From the NCBI GenBank assembly GCA_965196985.1, contig CBDALO010000163.1:310001-374000 (forward strand): a DNA stretch of 64,000 bases, read 5' to 3'. Source of the stretch: 2-12-FULL-35-23 sp965196985. GTDB lineage: Bacteria; Pseudomonadota; Gammaproteobacteria; UBA12402. The notes beneath the pieces are model-generated. The model was not told where the DNA came from. It ran no database searches and saw only the letters and a program-made list of their open reading frames with translations. This document shows positions 45,410 to 55,037 of the stretch, one piece after another (position 1 is the stretch's first letter; every line of letters begins with the position of its first letter). A program made the translations under genes and the position numbers.

Positions 45410-46567
45410 TCATGCTGACGCAGCTCCTTGGTTTGAAACTGTCTTGGCATAGATATTTTTTGTGAACGCATGAATCCGATGTTCAACCGCTTTGAGCTGC
45501 TGCAACAAGCTCTCTCGCTGACCAGTCGCATCCGGTTTCGTGTAATTGAGCATACGATCAATGGAATCTCGTTCACCGACTAACTTGCTTAGCTCAATCG
45601 AACGAGCCTTTTGCTCGCTCTGCTGCTTGGAAAGCAAGGTCTTTTCGAGTGCTCTGGGGATATGCCAACGCTTTAAGCGAATCAATTTAAAAATCGTGTT
45701 CGCCTTTTTCAGAAAATCATCATCCGCTTCGGTGAATACGGTTTTAGACTCCAGATCGTAAACAACGCCTTGCAAGTATTTACTAAACTCCGATTCAGAA
45801 GCACCTTGCATCAGCAAAGCTAGCTTGCGTTTAACAAACTCATGCTGAAAGTCGGATAAGCGTTCCCCTATCACCTGCTCATCGACTGGAACCTCGCTGG
45901 TTAGTGATGCTGTGGGTGGCTCTGTAGGTTTTGGGATTACTGGAATATCTGCTGCGGTAGTAGCTGCTTCAGGTTGAGATGAAGAATTTAAAAAACTATC
46001 ATCAGAAAAATCAGCAGCACAAGCACTACCCTTTGCTTCTTCTTTTATTTCTCTTTCTTTAATTTCTTTATTATATAATAGAGATTTCGCCGTTACTGAA
46101 TTCTCACCTGCCGACAATTCAGTATTTGATTTTTCGGCCTTGTGCTCCTCAGCTTCTTTTGCTTTAGCAGTTGCTCGCTCAATACTGGATGCGGTGATAT
46201 CAACAAACTTGAGCCCCTTTTCATCGCCCGCTGCTTGAAGCTTTGCCTCGGCGACCAACCAGTCGCTCACTGCTGACACGATGACAATTTCCTTGCCATG
46301 TAACCGACCGTTTTTGCGGACACAGTATTCACGCGCTAAACCAACGACTTTTAGCCGGTTTAAGATTTGGTGGTATTGTTTCGTTTTAAGACCAAGCTCC
46401 TCGCAAAGAAAGGTACGCTCTAGTCGCCAGCTTTCATTTTTAGAAACTAAATAAGCCCAGACACCAATAGCTGCGGCATCACGTATGGCTAAAAGCGATT
46501 CATTAGGAAGGGTTGTGTAAGTGCCACCCAAATTATAAATTTGAGAAGCGGTGGATTTTGCAATCAC
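45410..46567 (-). CDS. Winged-helix/HTH plasmid protein
   Basis: This 385-residue protein has an N-terminal winged-helix-like domain (AAIGVWAYLVSKNESWRLER, then CEELGLKTKQYHQILNRLKV and VGLAREYCV), a long acidic, Ala/Glu-rich disordered middle, and a C-terminal helical/coiled-coil region (KTLLSKQQSEQKARSIELSK; LLQQLKAVEHRIHAF). This layout resembles DnaD-like or phage/plasmid replication-accessory proteins, but the match is weak. It is first in the leftward operon, with large hairpins in its upstream region. Confidence 0.65.
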   Translation of the reverse strand: MIAKSTASQIYNLGGTYTTLPNESLLAIRDAAAIGVWAYLVSKNESWRLERTFLCEELGLKTKQYHQILNRLKVVGLAREYCVRKNGRLHGKEIVIVSAVSDWLVAEAKLQAAGDEKGLKFVDITASSIERATAKAKEAEEHKAEKSNTELSAGENSVTAKSLLYNKEIKEREIKEEAKGSACAADFSDDSFLNSSSQPEAATTAADIPVIPKPTEPPTASLTSEVPVDEQVIGERLSDFQHEFVKRKLALLMQGASESEFSKYLQGVVYDLESKTVFTEADDDFLKKANTIFKLIRLKRWHIPRALEKTLLSKQQSEQKARSIELSKLVGERDSIDRMLNYTKPDATGQRESLLQQLKAVEHRIHAFTKNIYAKTVSNQGAASA

Positions 46568-46633
46568 GTAAGCACTCCTGTTGCAATGACAACATGGTCA
46601 AAATAACAACGAGTGCCTACGTTGAGCTCAGCA

Positions 46634-46656
46634 CTCGCACCTAACTACTGTGCGAG
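46634..46656. repeat. Inverted repeat, 7-bp stem
   Basis: CTCGCAC and GTGCGAG pair around a nine-base loop, about 67 bp upstream of the HTH gene start. No T-run follows on either strand. Confidence 0.7.
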
Positions 46657-46677
46657 GTAAGACATTGGCTATGAGAG

Positions 46678-46740
46678 AATTCCCCCATGTGATTGCTTAA
46701 TACCCGTGATAACTGGTATTATCAATCACTTGAGGGAATT
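46678..46740. repeat. 63-bp imperfect palindrome
   Basis: AATTCCC ... ATGTGATTG ... AATACC on the left pairs with GGTATT ... CAATCACTT ... GGGAATT on the right, leaving a ten-base loop. Nearly all of the 63 bases can pair. It could be an operator, replication or transfer origin part, or a remnant of a small mobile element. Confidence 0.75.
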
Positions 46741-47082
46741 GACCGAGTCGAATTAGCCAGTTACCTCTAAATAAACCAACCTAAGCTGATACTTAGGTTG
46801 GTTTTATAATTCTTTCCATTTGTTTATCTGATCCTCCAAAAAACATCTTAAAGTTGTTACATAACCTCTAGTTACTTATGCTGAGAAACAATAAATTTAA
46901 ACTCATTCAAGGCTTATGTAATTTATAGTTGCATTAAACTACGAGCATTGTTTTTAGTCAAGCTTTTTACTGCACTAAAAAAGATATCTATAATAACCAC
47001 CTATTACTAAGTATATTTCAATTGAACAACCCTGTTTTTCAACATAGAATTTCAAGTAAATTAGAACTGTTGGTGCAATCAA

Positions 47083-48357
47083 ATGCGGAAAAATCTATGT
47101 ATTGAATTATTAGACTACCAAAAAGCGTCTTCATTAATTAAAAGTATAAACCCCGAGTTGGCTCATAATCTTAAGGAACTCAGCAACATTAATACCGCAA
47201 AATTCATTAAGGCTGAATACCTTTTTGGTGAAAAGATCATGAGAGAGGACGGCGTTTACTTGCCAACAACCAATGGCAAAACTATCAAAACTACTGATCA
47301 AAGTATACCGACAGAATTTCAAAAATTATTTGCTGAAGCAGGAGCTGTTCCTGTAACTCTCGTTCTCAATAAATCTACAGAAGTTTATCAAGAAAAACCT
47401 TCTCGTGTTATGCCAACAAAGATCTTTCAAGCTGGCGAACTTATTGGATTATGGGAGCTGTTTGACTCACAAGAAGTAAATAAAGAAAAAACCATCTGGG
47501 AAGTTTCCTCTGGAGCCAGAAGTTTATTAATGATTCCAAGCATTTCTGACACTTATAATCATAGTAAATTAAGTAAAACCTACAACATTAGTAGTCATCC
47601 ACCAAAAACCCTGCTTGAACATATAAATCCTTTTATCGAAATTGGTCAAACTGATACCTCTTGGAAAACAAGCGTTTTATTTTTTGTAGGCGGCTTTTGG
47701 AAAAAGACTTTTTTTAAAAAAAATCCTCCTTTAGTTAACTCTTACCTACTAAAACAGGCATGGGAACAATCATTAAATTGCAGATACCTAATGGACTATA
47801 CGCTCTGCTGGGAAAGCTTTCTTACTGCTGTAGATAAACTCAAATTAAACATCAATACATATCTTATTAACACCATTAAACACCTTTACCTAATTAGTAA
47901 AGAGGTTTTCCCTGGATTTGCACCCACTATTGATAAAACAACCTGCCCACTTTTTACAATTGAACGTGCATATAGAGATGTTTATTCTCGTGAAAACTTT
48001 GCGCCCATAATAATGTCCCCTAAATTCATTACAAATGAGCAAAGTGTTTATTATTCCATGAAGTTTCCAACTCTATTGGAATGGGTTGAAATACCAAAAT
48101 ATAAAACAGGTGTTTCGATTATTAGACAAATAAAAGAGCTTCTTGACCTTCTTTTAGAAACCATGCCTAACCTTAATACCACGTTTCACTTCTACCACAT
48201 AAAGCCTGATAATGATAAAGCTATTAATTCACCCTGCTCAATACCATTAAATGATCCTTATTTTTCTAAGGCGCTTGCGCGTTTTCCTGAACATACGCTT
48301 GCTCAAAACAGTTCTTTTTTTAAAGGTTGTATTCAGATAGTTAGGAGAGAGTCATGA
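47083..48357 (+). CDS. Hypothetical protein, 424 residues
   Basis: I do not recognise this protein. It is AT-rich in codon use, has no signal peptide, and one moderately hydrophobic stretch (SWKTSVLFFVGGFWKKTFF). The next gene starts inside its stop region (ATGA overlap at 48354), so the two form a translationally coupled pair. The pair lies 580 bp upstream of the partition genes, after IS256 removal, and has the same orientation. Confidence 0.7.
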   Translation: MRKNLCIELLDYQKASSLIKSINPELAHNLKELSNINTAKFIKAEYLFGEKIMREDGVYLPTTNGKTIKTTDQSIPTEFQKLFAEAGAVPVTLVLNKSTEVYQEKPSRVMPTKIFQAGELIGLWELFDSQEVNKEKTIWEVSSGARSLLMIPSISDTYNHSKLSKTYNISSHPPKTLLEHINPFIEIGQTDTSWKTSVLFFVGGFWKKTFFKKNPPLVNSYLLKQAWEQSLNCRYLMDYTLCWESFLTAVDKLKLNINTYLINTIKHLYLISKEVFPGFAPTIDKTTCPLFTIERAYRDVYSRENFAPIIMSPKFITNEQSVYYSMKFPTLLEWVEIPKYKTGVSIIRQIKELLDLLLETMPNLNTTFHFYHIKPDNDKAINSPCSIPLNDPYFSKALARFPEHTLAQNSSFFKGCIQIVRRES

Positions 48358-48721
48358 GCGATTCCTATAACCAATTTGACCTTGAGTTTAATACAATAAA
48401 ATCAGAAAACTTTTCTTTACAAGAAATCACTGCCTACCTTGCAAAACAGCTAGTGCGCCATCCTTTCTGTAAATTCCATTGACTTGCTGAAAATAAGCAG
48501 GCGACTCAGTCAGATTAGAAATTCCTTTTAAGGTAAACTTAACCAAAAAAGAGGAATGACAATGAGCTGCTATAAAAATGAGAACTTAATCGAAGAAGCC
48601 ATACATGTTTTAGCGATGGAGGGGTTTGAAGCTTTACCTAAGCTTGTCTCCAGGTTGATGAATGAGGCTATGTTAATAGAAAGGGAGCGCCATTTAAATG
48701 CCAGTCCTTATGAGCGAACTG

Positions 48722-50253
48722 GCTAGTGCGCCATCCTTTCTGTAAATTCCATTGACTTGCTGAAAATAAGCAGGCGACTCAGTCAGATTAGAAATTCCTT
48801 TTAAGGTAAACTTAACCAAAAAAGAGGAATGACAATGAGCTGCTATAAAAATGAGAACTTAATCGAAGAAGCCATACATGTTTTAGCGATGGAGGGGTTT
48901 GAAGCTTTACCTAAGCTTGTCTCCAGGTTGATGAATGAGGCTATGTTAATAGAAAGGGAGCGCCATTTAAATGCCAGTCCTTATGAGCGAACTGGCGATA
49001 GAAACGGATATGCGAACGGCTTTAAACCAAGGTTAATTAACACAGGTCAAGGTCAGCTTGAGCTACAGATACCGCAGGTTAGAGACTCCAATGAAGCCTT
49101 CTATCCATCAGTCTTAGAGCGAGGTGTACGCTCTGATAGAGCACTTAAGCTGGCTGTCGCTGAAATGTATGTGCATGGGGTTTCCACGCGCAAAGTTGAA
49201 AAGGTGCTAAAGCAACTCTGTGGAACAGATATTTCAAGCACAGAGGTAAGCCGTTGCGCTAAATTGTTGGATGAAGATTTAAAGAAATGGCGAAATAAGC
49301 CGTTAGGAAAGATAAAATATCTTTGGCTAGATGCACGTTATGAGAAGGTGCGCACTAGCGGCACAGTACAAGACTGTGCGGTATTGATAGCCTATGGCTT
49401 TGATGAATCAACCGGCAAGAGAACAGTGCTAGGTGTTTCTGTTGCGTTATCAGAGGCTGAGGTACATTGGCGTGATTTTCTTCAGCAGTTGGTTGAGCGA
49501 GGTATACATGGTATTGAGTTGATTACTAGCGACGCTCATACTGGCCTAAAAGCCGCTAGAAGAGCTGTGTTCCCCAGTGTTCCTTGGCAACGCTGCCAAT
49601 TTCATTTGCAGCAAAATGCTCAGGCTCACATACCAAAGCGCTCAATGAAGGAACCAGTAGCTGAGGAGATTACAGCTATATTTAATGCCTCAAACATTCA
49701 TGAGTCGGAAAGACTATTGGCTATGGCGGTAGATAAATATCAGCAAACAGCACCAGAGCTTTCTTCTTGGTTGGAAGTGAATATACCGGAGGGCTTAGTA
49801 GTGATGAACTTTGACAGGCCGCATCAAAAAAGATTAAGAACCAGTAACATAGCTGAGCGCGTAAACAGAGAGGTAAAAAGAAGGACGCATACAGTTGGAA
49901 TTTTCCCTAATACTGAATCGTGCCTAAGGCTCGTATCAGCTGTTTTAGTGGAAATTGATGACCAGTGGAGCGGATCACCTAGATACTTAAGTTGAAGTGA
50001 ATAATAAGGCTTCATAGGGTTTTAGGATAGATCATTCTTGTTCTTATTAACGAGATATAATTGCTATTACCTAAAAGTTAATAATTTATTTTGAGAGGAG
50101 AAAAATTTGAGGTATAAATAATTTTTTAGATTGATTAGCATAATTAATTTAAGATATTATGCGATGAGACAGGTACAATAGAGTGCCATTTAGAATTTTA
50201 AAGGTTTTTCTAAGTACTGAAGTTGGTTTTTACAGACAAAATAACGCTCTATC
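48722..50253 (+). mobile_element. IS256 family element, copy 5 (inner, complete)
   Basis: The 1532-bp element is inserted in the outer IS256 transposase gene with the duplication gcgaactg at 48714-48721 and 50254-50261. Confidence 0.95.
48829..49995 (+). CDS. IS256 family transposase (intact)
   Basis: This is the 388-residue transposase of the inner copy, complete with the DDE motifs described for the family (LWLDARYEKVR, ITSDAHTGLK, NIAERVNREVK). ATG follows a GAGGA ribosome site. Confidence 0.95.
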   Translation: MTMSCYKNENLIEEAIHVLAMEGFEALPKLVSRLMNEAMLIERERHLNASPYERTGDRNGYANGFKPRLINTGQGQLELQIPQVRDSNEAFYPSVLERGVRSDRALKLAVAEMYVHGVSTRKVEKVLKQLCGTDISSTEVSRCAKLLDEDLKKWRNKPLGKIKYLWLDARYEKVRTSGTVQDCAVLIAYGFDESTGKRTVLGVSVALSEAEVHWRDFLQQLVERGIHGIELITSDAHTGLKAARRAVFPSVPWQRCQFHLQQNAQAHIPKRSMKEPVAEEITAIFNASNIHESERLLAMAVDKYQQTAPELSSWLEVNIPEGLVVMNFDRPHQKRLRTSNIAERVNREVKRRTHTVGIFPNTESCLRLVSAVLVEIDDQWSGSPRYLS

Positions 50254-51262
50254 GCGAACTGGCGATAGAAACGGATATGCGAACGGCTTTAAACCAAGGT
50301 TAATTAACACAGGTCAAGGTCAGCTTGAGCTACAGATACCGCAGGTTAGAGACTCCAATGAAGCCTTCTATCCATCAGTCTTAGAGCGAGGTGTACGCTC
50401 TGATAGAGCACTTAAGCTGGCTGTCGCTGAAATGTATGTGCATGGGGTTTCCACGCGCAAAGTTGAAAAGGTGCTAAAGCAACTCTGTGGAACAGATATT
50501 TCAAGCACAGAGGTAAGCCGTTGCGCTAAATTGTTGGATGAAGATTTAAAGAAATGGCGAAATAAGCCGTTAGGAAAGATAAAATATCTTTGGCTAGATG
50601 CACGTTATGAGAAGGTGCGCACTAGCGGCACAGTACAAGACTGTGCGGTATTGATAGCCTATGGCTTTGATGAATCAACCGGCAAGAGAACAGTGCTAGG
50701 TGTTTCTGTTGCGTTATCAGAGGCTGAGGTACATTGGCGTGATTTTCTTCAGCAGTTGGTTGAGCGAGGTATACATGGTATTGAGTTGATCACTAGCGAC
50801 GCTCATACTGGCCTAAAAGCCGCTAGAAGAGCTGTATTCCCCAGTGTTCCTTGGCAACGCTGCCAATTTCATTTGCAGCAAAATGCTCAGGCTCACATAC
50901 CAAAGCGCTCAATGAAGGAACCAGTAGCTGAGGAGATTACAGCTATATTTAATGCCTCAAACATTCATGAGTCGGAAAGACTATTGGCTATGGCGGTAGA
51001 TAAATATCAGCAAACAGCACCAGAGCTTTCTTCTTGGTTGGAAGTGAATATACCGGAGGGCTTAGTAGTGATGAACTTTGACAGGCCGCATCAAAAAAGA
51101 TTAAGAACCAGTAACATAGCTGAGCGCGTAAACAGAGAGGTAAAAAGAAGGACGCATACAGTTGGAATTTTCCCTAATACTGAATCGTGCCTAAGGCTCG
51201 TATCAGCTGTTTTAGTGGAAATTGATGACCAGTGGAGCGGATCACCTAGATACTTAAGTTGA
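50254..51262 (+). pseudogene. IS256 transposase, 3' part of outer copy
   Basis: From TGDRNGYANGFKPRLINTGQ to the C-terminus all residues are intact, but the first ~52 codons are at 48556-48713 on the other side of the inner copy. An open frame beginning in the inner element's right end (50183) could produce a hybrid protein. Confidence 0.88.
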
Positions 51263-51823
51263 AGTGAATAATAAGGCTTCATAGGGTTTTAGGATAGATC
51301 ATTCTTGTTCTTATTAACGAGATATAATTGCTATTACCTAAAAGTTAATAATTTATTTTGAGAGGAGAAAAATTTGAGGTATAAATAATTTTTTAGATTG
51401 ATTAGCATAATTAATTTAAGATATTATGCGATGAGACAGGTACAATAGAGTGCCATTTAGAATTTTAAAGGTTTTTCTAAGTACTGAAGTTGGTTTTTAC
51501 AGACAAAATAACGCTCTATCGCAAAACACCGTGATGAAATATTAATTACTGATAATGGGCCAAATGAACCACTGGTCTCTTTGTCTTGGGAAAAATTCAT
51601 GGAGCTTATGACTGCAAGTATTGCAAATTTTGTTAATAATGATGCTTACTCCCGCCAAGAACGAGAAGAAAGCATCACTTACTTTATGAATGCCATTGAA
51701 TTTAAAGCCATGAAGTTAAACCAATGGGTAGGATGCCGATATGACACTTGGTTTCTTACAAATTTTCCTAAAGAATTAAAAGAGTCCTTAAAAAAATAAA
51801 CGGGACAATAAAACTTTTTTGAA

Positions 51824-51935
51824 TATACCATTTTTCAGAAAAATATAAAGAATCAATAAAAAAGCATACCTTCGCGTCTTGACTTTATACCTTTTATCCA
51901 ATTAAATAGCTTTAAACGTATATATACCAAGGTAT
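51824..51935 (+). promoter_or_regulatory. Candidate parA promoter and operator / partition site
   Basis: Four ATACC boxes occur at 51825, 51866, 51887 and 51924, the last forming the inverted pair ATACCAAGGTAT (51924-51935) just before the parA start. A weak promoter (ttgact 51879, ttaaat 51902) lies between them. Such repeats upstream of parA are typical ParA autoregulation or centromere sites; which one applies is not decided by sequence alone. Confidence 0.5.
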
Positions 51936-51939
51936 CAAG

Positions 51940-52944
51940 ATGGCAAAAGACTGGACAACTAGTGAAGTTATTAAATTATTTCGACTAAAGGATAGTAGTA
52001 AAACTCCCCTATTGTATGCTGAAGAAAAAGGAGAAATACCAACTGCGGGCAGAGTAAAAAGAGGTAAAGTGAACGTTAGAAAATGGAACACGTCTCAACT
52101 TCCAGCTATTGGCAAAAGGTTTGGTTTTTTACAAAAAAATAAAAAACAGATAATATCAAGCACTTATACACCTAAAGGAGGTGTAGCTAAAACAACGTTT
52201 ACAGCTAACCTTGCGCGTACACTAGCAATTAACGGAATTAAAACTATAGTGTGCGGATTAGATTTCCAAAGATCATTAACTAGATTTTTTCTTCCCCCAC
52301 CTATTATTAACTCAGTACATGATATTGGTAAAAATCATATCGTTGGTCTACACCACCTATTATTTGAAAAAGCTAACCTTGATGATGTTATTCAAAAAAC
52401 AGATTTACCGACTCTTGATATCATTCCTGAAACTTCCGACTTAAATTTCATGGCAAAAAAGATACGCCTAGCTCACAGGCGTGAATATATTTTTAAGGAA
52501 CGTCTCATACCGCACTTAAAAAACTATGATGTTATTCTTTTTGATGGAAATCCAGGTTGGAGTGATTTAATTGAGAATGCCTTGTCAGCAGCTAACACTA
52601 TCCTTATGCCTATTGCTTGTGAAGCTGAATGCTATGAGGCTTTACAAGAAAACTTGGGGGAAATTGAAGACTTTAGACAGGCGGTTAATATTTCATGGGA
52701 TCACTATTATATGATACCAACTTTCTTAGAAAATAATTCAATTAGCCAAAATATATACGCTCAGTATTTAAATATCTATGAGGGCACTATAATACCATGT
52801 CCAATTAGACGCTCTATTATTGCTCAAGAAGCACGTCTAGCCAATCTTAGTATATTAGAATATGCAGCAAACAGTAATTTAGCATTAGATTATTATGACT
52901 TAATACCTAAAATATGGGAAAAATTAACAGCACAGGTTGGCTAA
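51940..52944 (+). CDS. parA: Plasmid partition ATPase ParA
   Basis: This 334-residue type Ia-like ParA has an N-terminal HTH extension (WTTSEVIKLFRLKDSSKTPL) and a deviant Walker A (YTPKGGVAKTTFTANLAR). The Walker A' region is altered to VCGLDFQRSL (usually DxDPQ), and Walker B is VILFDGNPGW. The DNA-binding N-terminus suggests it also represses its own operon. It is followed directly by parB; a single base separates the ParA stop from the parB ATG. Confidence 0.92.
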   Translation: MAKDWTTSEVIKLFRLKDSSKTPLLYAEEKGEIPTAGRVKRGKVNVRKWNTSQLPAIGKRFGFLQKNKKQIISSTYTPKGGVAKTTFTANLARTLAINGIKTIVCGLDFQRSLTRFFLPPPIINSVHDIGKNHIVGLHHLLFEKANLDDVIQKTDLPTLDIIPETSDLNFMAKKIRLAHRREYIFKERLIPHLKNYDVILFDGNPGWSDLIENALSAANTILMPIACEAECYEALQENLGEIEDFRQAVNISWDHYYMIPTFLENNSISQNIYAQYLNIYEGTIIPCPIRRSIIAQEARLANLSILEYAANSNLALDYYDLIPKIWEKLTAQVG

Positions 52945-52945
52945 T

Positions 52946-53947
52946 ATGTCTAAAAAGAAACAAATGATTGATAGCTATTTTAATAGTAATGTAACACCTG
53001 TTATACCACGCTCTAAAGCCACGCTTGATAACGGCGATCTTAATAAAACACAAATTAATAAGTCAAAAGATCAACAAGTTTATTCAAGATATAAAATCTT
53101 TGATAGCCCTGACATTAACTCACTCAATGTAATCGAAATAGATCCAAATGAAATTATTAATTGGGAGTTCCATGATAGACCAGCTTCAGAATTAGGAGAT
53201 ATAGAAAGTCTTGCTAAAGATTTAATAAATCTTGGTCAGCAACAACCGTGTATTGTTAGAGAAAATAAAGAAAAAAATTGTTATGAATTAATTATTGGCG
53301 AAAGACGCTGGCGTGCTGCAAAGCACGCAAATATCAAATTAAAAGTTATTGTTACAGATTATGACAATAAAAAGGCTGCCTTGGCGCAAGCGACTGAAAA
53401 TGACCAAAGAAAAGATATTTCTGATTATGCAAAAGGTATGAGTTTTGCAAACCAGATAGAAAGGGGAATTATAAAACAAAAAGATCTAATTGAAACATTA
53501 GGTAAAAGTAAACAATATGTATCAGCCTTATTATCATTTTCTAAAATTCCAAACTGTATTATTGAATCGATTGGTGACATGTCAAATGTTTCATCAAGGA
53601 CTGCCGAAAAGATTAAACAACTCTCCGCTAAAGGAGATGACTATATCTCAGCCATTATGCAGCAGGCATCGAACATACAATCTGGATCAATTGGTGAAAA
53701 AAAGCTAACAGAGCTTGTGTTAAATTCACTAACTAAAATAAAAAACCATCAAAAAGAGCCGTTCAAAAAAAGCTTAAAGAAAATTCTAATTAACAACAAA
53801 CATGTAGTAACAATTAAACAGGATAAGCATGGAACTATAAATTTTGTTGTACCAAAAGCTTATGCTGGACATTTACATATGAAAAACATCAACTTACAAG
53901 ATATTGGAGAGGAGTTTGCAAAAATGCTAATAGAATACTGTGAATAA
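52946..53947 (+). CDS. parB: Partition protein ParB
   Basis: The ParB/Spo0J-family protein (~333 residues) contains the N-terminal ParB domain with SLAKDLINLGQQQPCIVREN and the box II motif IIGERRWRAAKHANIK, then the KorB-type HTH (KQKDLIETLGKSKQYVSALL). It pairs with ParA to segregate the plasmid. The ATG at 52946 follows the parA stop immediately; an in-frame TTG at 52937 overlaps parA. A strong terminator follows the stop codon. Confidence 0.93.
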   Translation: MSKKKQMIDSYFNSNVTPVIPRSKATLDNGDLNKTQINKSKDQQVYSRYKIFDSPDINSLNVIEIDPNEIINWEFHDRPASELGDIESLAKDLINLGQQQPCIVRENKEKNCYELIIGERRWRAAKHANIKLKVIVTDYDNKKAALAQATENDQRKDISDYAKGMSFANQIERGIIKQKDLIETLGKSKQYVSALLSFSKIPNCIIESIGDMSNVSSRTAEKIKQLSAKGDDYISAIMQQASNIQSGSIGEKKLTELVLNSLTKIKNHQKEPFKKSLKKILINNKHVVTIKQDKHGTINFVVPKAYAGHLHMKNINLQDIGEEFAKMLIEYCE

Positions 53948-53972
53948 AAAAGTCCGCGCACGCGGACTTTTT
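53946..53972 (+). terminator. Intrinsic terminator after parB
   Basis: AAAAAGTCCGCG and its complement CGCGGACTTTTTT form a GC-rich stem with A/T tails on both sides, overlapping the parB stop region. It can terminate in either direction. Confidence 0.9.
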
Positions 53973-53989
53973 TGGCTGGTTAAGTGCAT

Positions 53990-54062
53990 GAATAACGAGA
54001 TTACCTAGCACCCTTTAGTTTCAAATGGTTTAAAGAGTCTAGCAATACAAATCCCGTTATTC
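53990..54062 (+). promoter_or_regulatory. Structured leader upstream of repA
   Basis: GAATAACG (53990-53997) pairs with CGTTATTC (54055-54062), enclosing ~57 bases with further pairing potential (ctagca at both sides). In IncFII-type plasmids this interval carries the copy-control antisense RNA and leader; no antisense promoter is proven here. Confidence 0.5.
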
Positions 54063-54101
54063 AACTTAGGAATTACACATTTTGAAGGTAAGGGGATTTT
54101 T

Positions 54102-55037
54102 GTGCCCAAAAAAGGACTTTCGCCACCCCAAGTGAGCGAAATGGAATCACTCATCGGCGCGGCCATTGATACGACAGGGCAGGGCGCAGCACCATTGGAG
54201 CCAGTTGAAGTCACTCGCTCCGGTAATCGCTGTGGCCATGACCCTGCGAACCCGCGCACCTATACCCGTGAGGCCGACCATAAGAAAACCTTCGATGCGC
54301 TCCAAATAGCTTCGGAGAATGTCCAACGCTATGCGTTCAGCCCTGAAGGGGTGTTAGATCTGATTGACTTTAGCCGTGAGTCGGATCGACAAGTGAGATC
54401 AGAACGCCGTGAGGCCGTGAGCTTAGTGTTAGGGGTGCTCATTAATCATGCGGATATGGCCCACTTACGGGTGGTGCGGTATCTCAATGGCACGAGCTGG
54501 CGTGACATGAAGATCACCGAGATTGCTAAGCTGGCTAATATTACGGTTAAACGCTGTGAGCGGGCGTTAAAAGACCTCAAGCGGGCAGGGTACTTAACCC
54601 TGGAAAAACGCTTTACCTTCAAAAAAGGCGCTATTCGTGCCTTGGTTTCAATTAAACGCTTGAATGCGGTGTTATTCCATCATTTAGGCGTGGGGTGGGG
54701 AAAACTCAACCAGTGTATCCAATGGGCGAAAAAACGCCTGGAACGCCGCCAGAAACAACACAGTAAAGCGGAAACGAAACTGGCGTATTTGGCCAATCAG
54801 CACAATCACACTAAAAAGCCCGCCAATAAGCCTCAAGCCACAAAAACGACTGGCTTGGCCAAACTGGTGCAAAACTTGCTGCCCGCGCAACAACAGCTTC
54901 ACAATCAAACCCAACAGCAACAAACCTTGGCTAAACAGCGCAATCAATGGTTTTTAAAGAAAATGCACTTACTGCAAGCGGAGCCGGATCTTGATGACGC
55001 CGCCATTCTCGCCCGTTTAGGCGCACCACCGGCCTAA
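54102..55037 (+). CDS. repA: Replication initiation protein, IncFII RepA-like
   Basis: This 311-residue protein resembles IncFII-type RepA in its core: a basic region (QVRSERREAVSLVLGVLINH), then a winged-helix segment (ITEIAKLANITVKRCERALK, then DLKRAGYLTLEKR) and RALVSIKRLNAVLFHHLGVG, followed by a Gln/Lys-rich tail. It would bind the origin and recruit host replication proteins. The GTG start is preceded by AAGGGG. The origin-like region follows the gene, as in IncFII plasmids. Confidence 0.82.
   Translation: MPKKGLSPPQVSEMESLIGAAIDTTGQGAAPLEPVEVTRSGNRCGHDPANPRTYTREADHKKTFDALQIASENVQRYAFSPEGVLDLIDFSRESDRQVRSERREAVSLVLGVLINHADMAHLRVVRYLNGTSWRDMKITEIAKLANITVKRCERALKDLKRAGYLTLEKRFTFKKGAIRALVSIKRLNAVLFHHLGVGWGKLNQCIQWAKKRLERRQKQHSKAETKLAYLANQHNHTKKPANKPQATKTTGLAKLVQNLLPAQQQLHNQTQQQQTLAKQRNQWFLKKMHLLQAEPDLDDAAILARLGAPPA

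Larger units (their letters stand above)
46568..47082. other. Divergent intergenic region with two hairpins
   Basis: This 515-bp non-coding region lies between the HTH gene (leftward) and a hypothetical gene (rightward). It contains two inverted repeats (46634-46656 and 46678-46740) close to the HTH gene and an AT-rich stretch with likely promoters toward 47082. No gene is seen. Confidence 0.5.
48449..51520 (+). mobile_element. IS256 family element, copy 4 (outer, split by copy 5)
   Basis: It is flanked by gcaaaaca at 48441-48448 and 51521-51528. Removing the inner IS256 and its 8-bp duplication leaves exactly 1532 bp. Its transposase is split at codon ~56; the 3' part is open from 50183 to 51262. 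Confidence 0.95.
48354..51799 (+). pseudogene. Hypothetical gene split by nested IS256 copies
   Basis: Removing 48449-51520 and one gcaaaaca joins MSDSYNQFDLEFNTIKSENF...AYLAK to HRDEILITDNGPNEPLVSLS and on to PKELKESLKK, about 124 residues. The acidic helical protein has no known family. It overlaps the end of the 424-residue gene. Translation from an internal start near 51581 could still make the last 72 residues. Confidence 0.75.
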
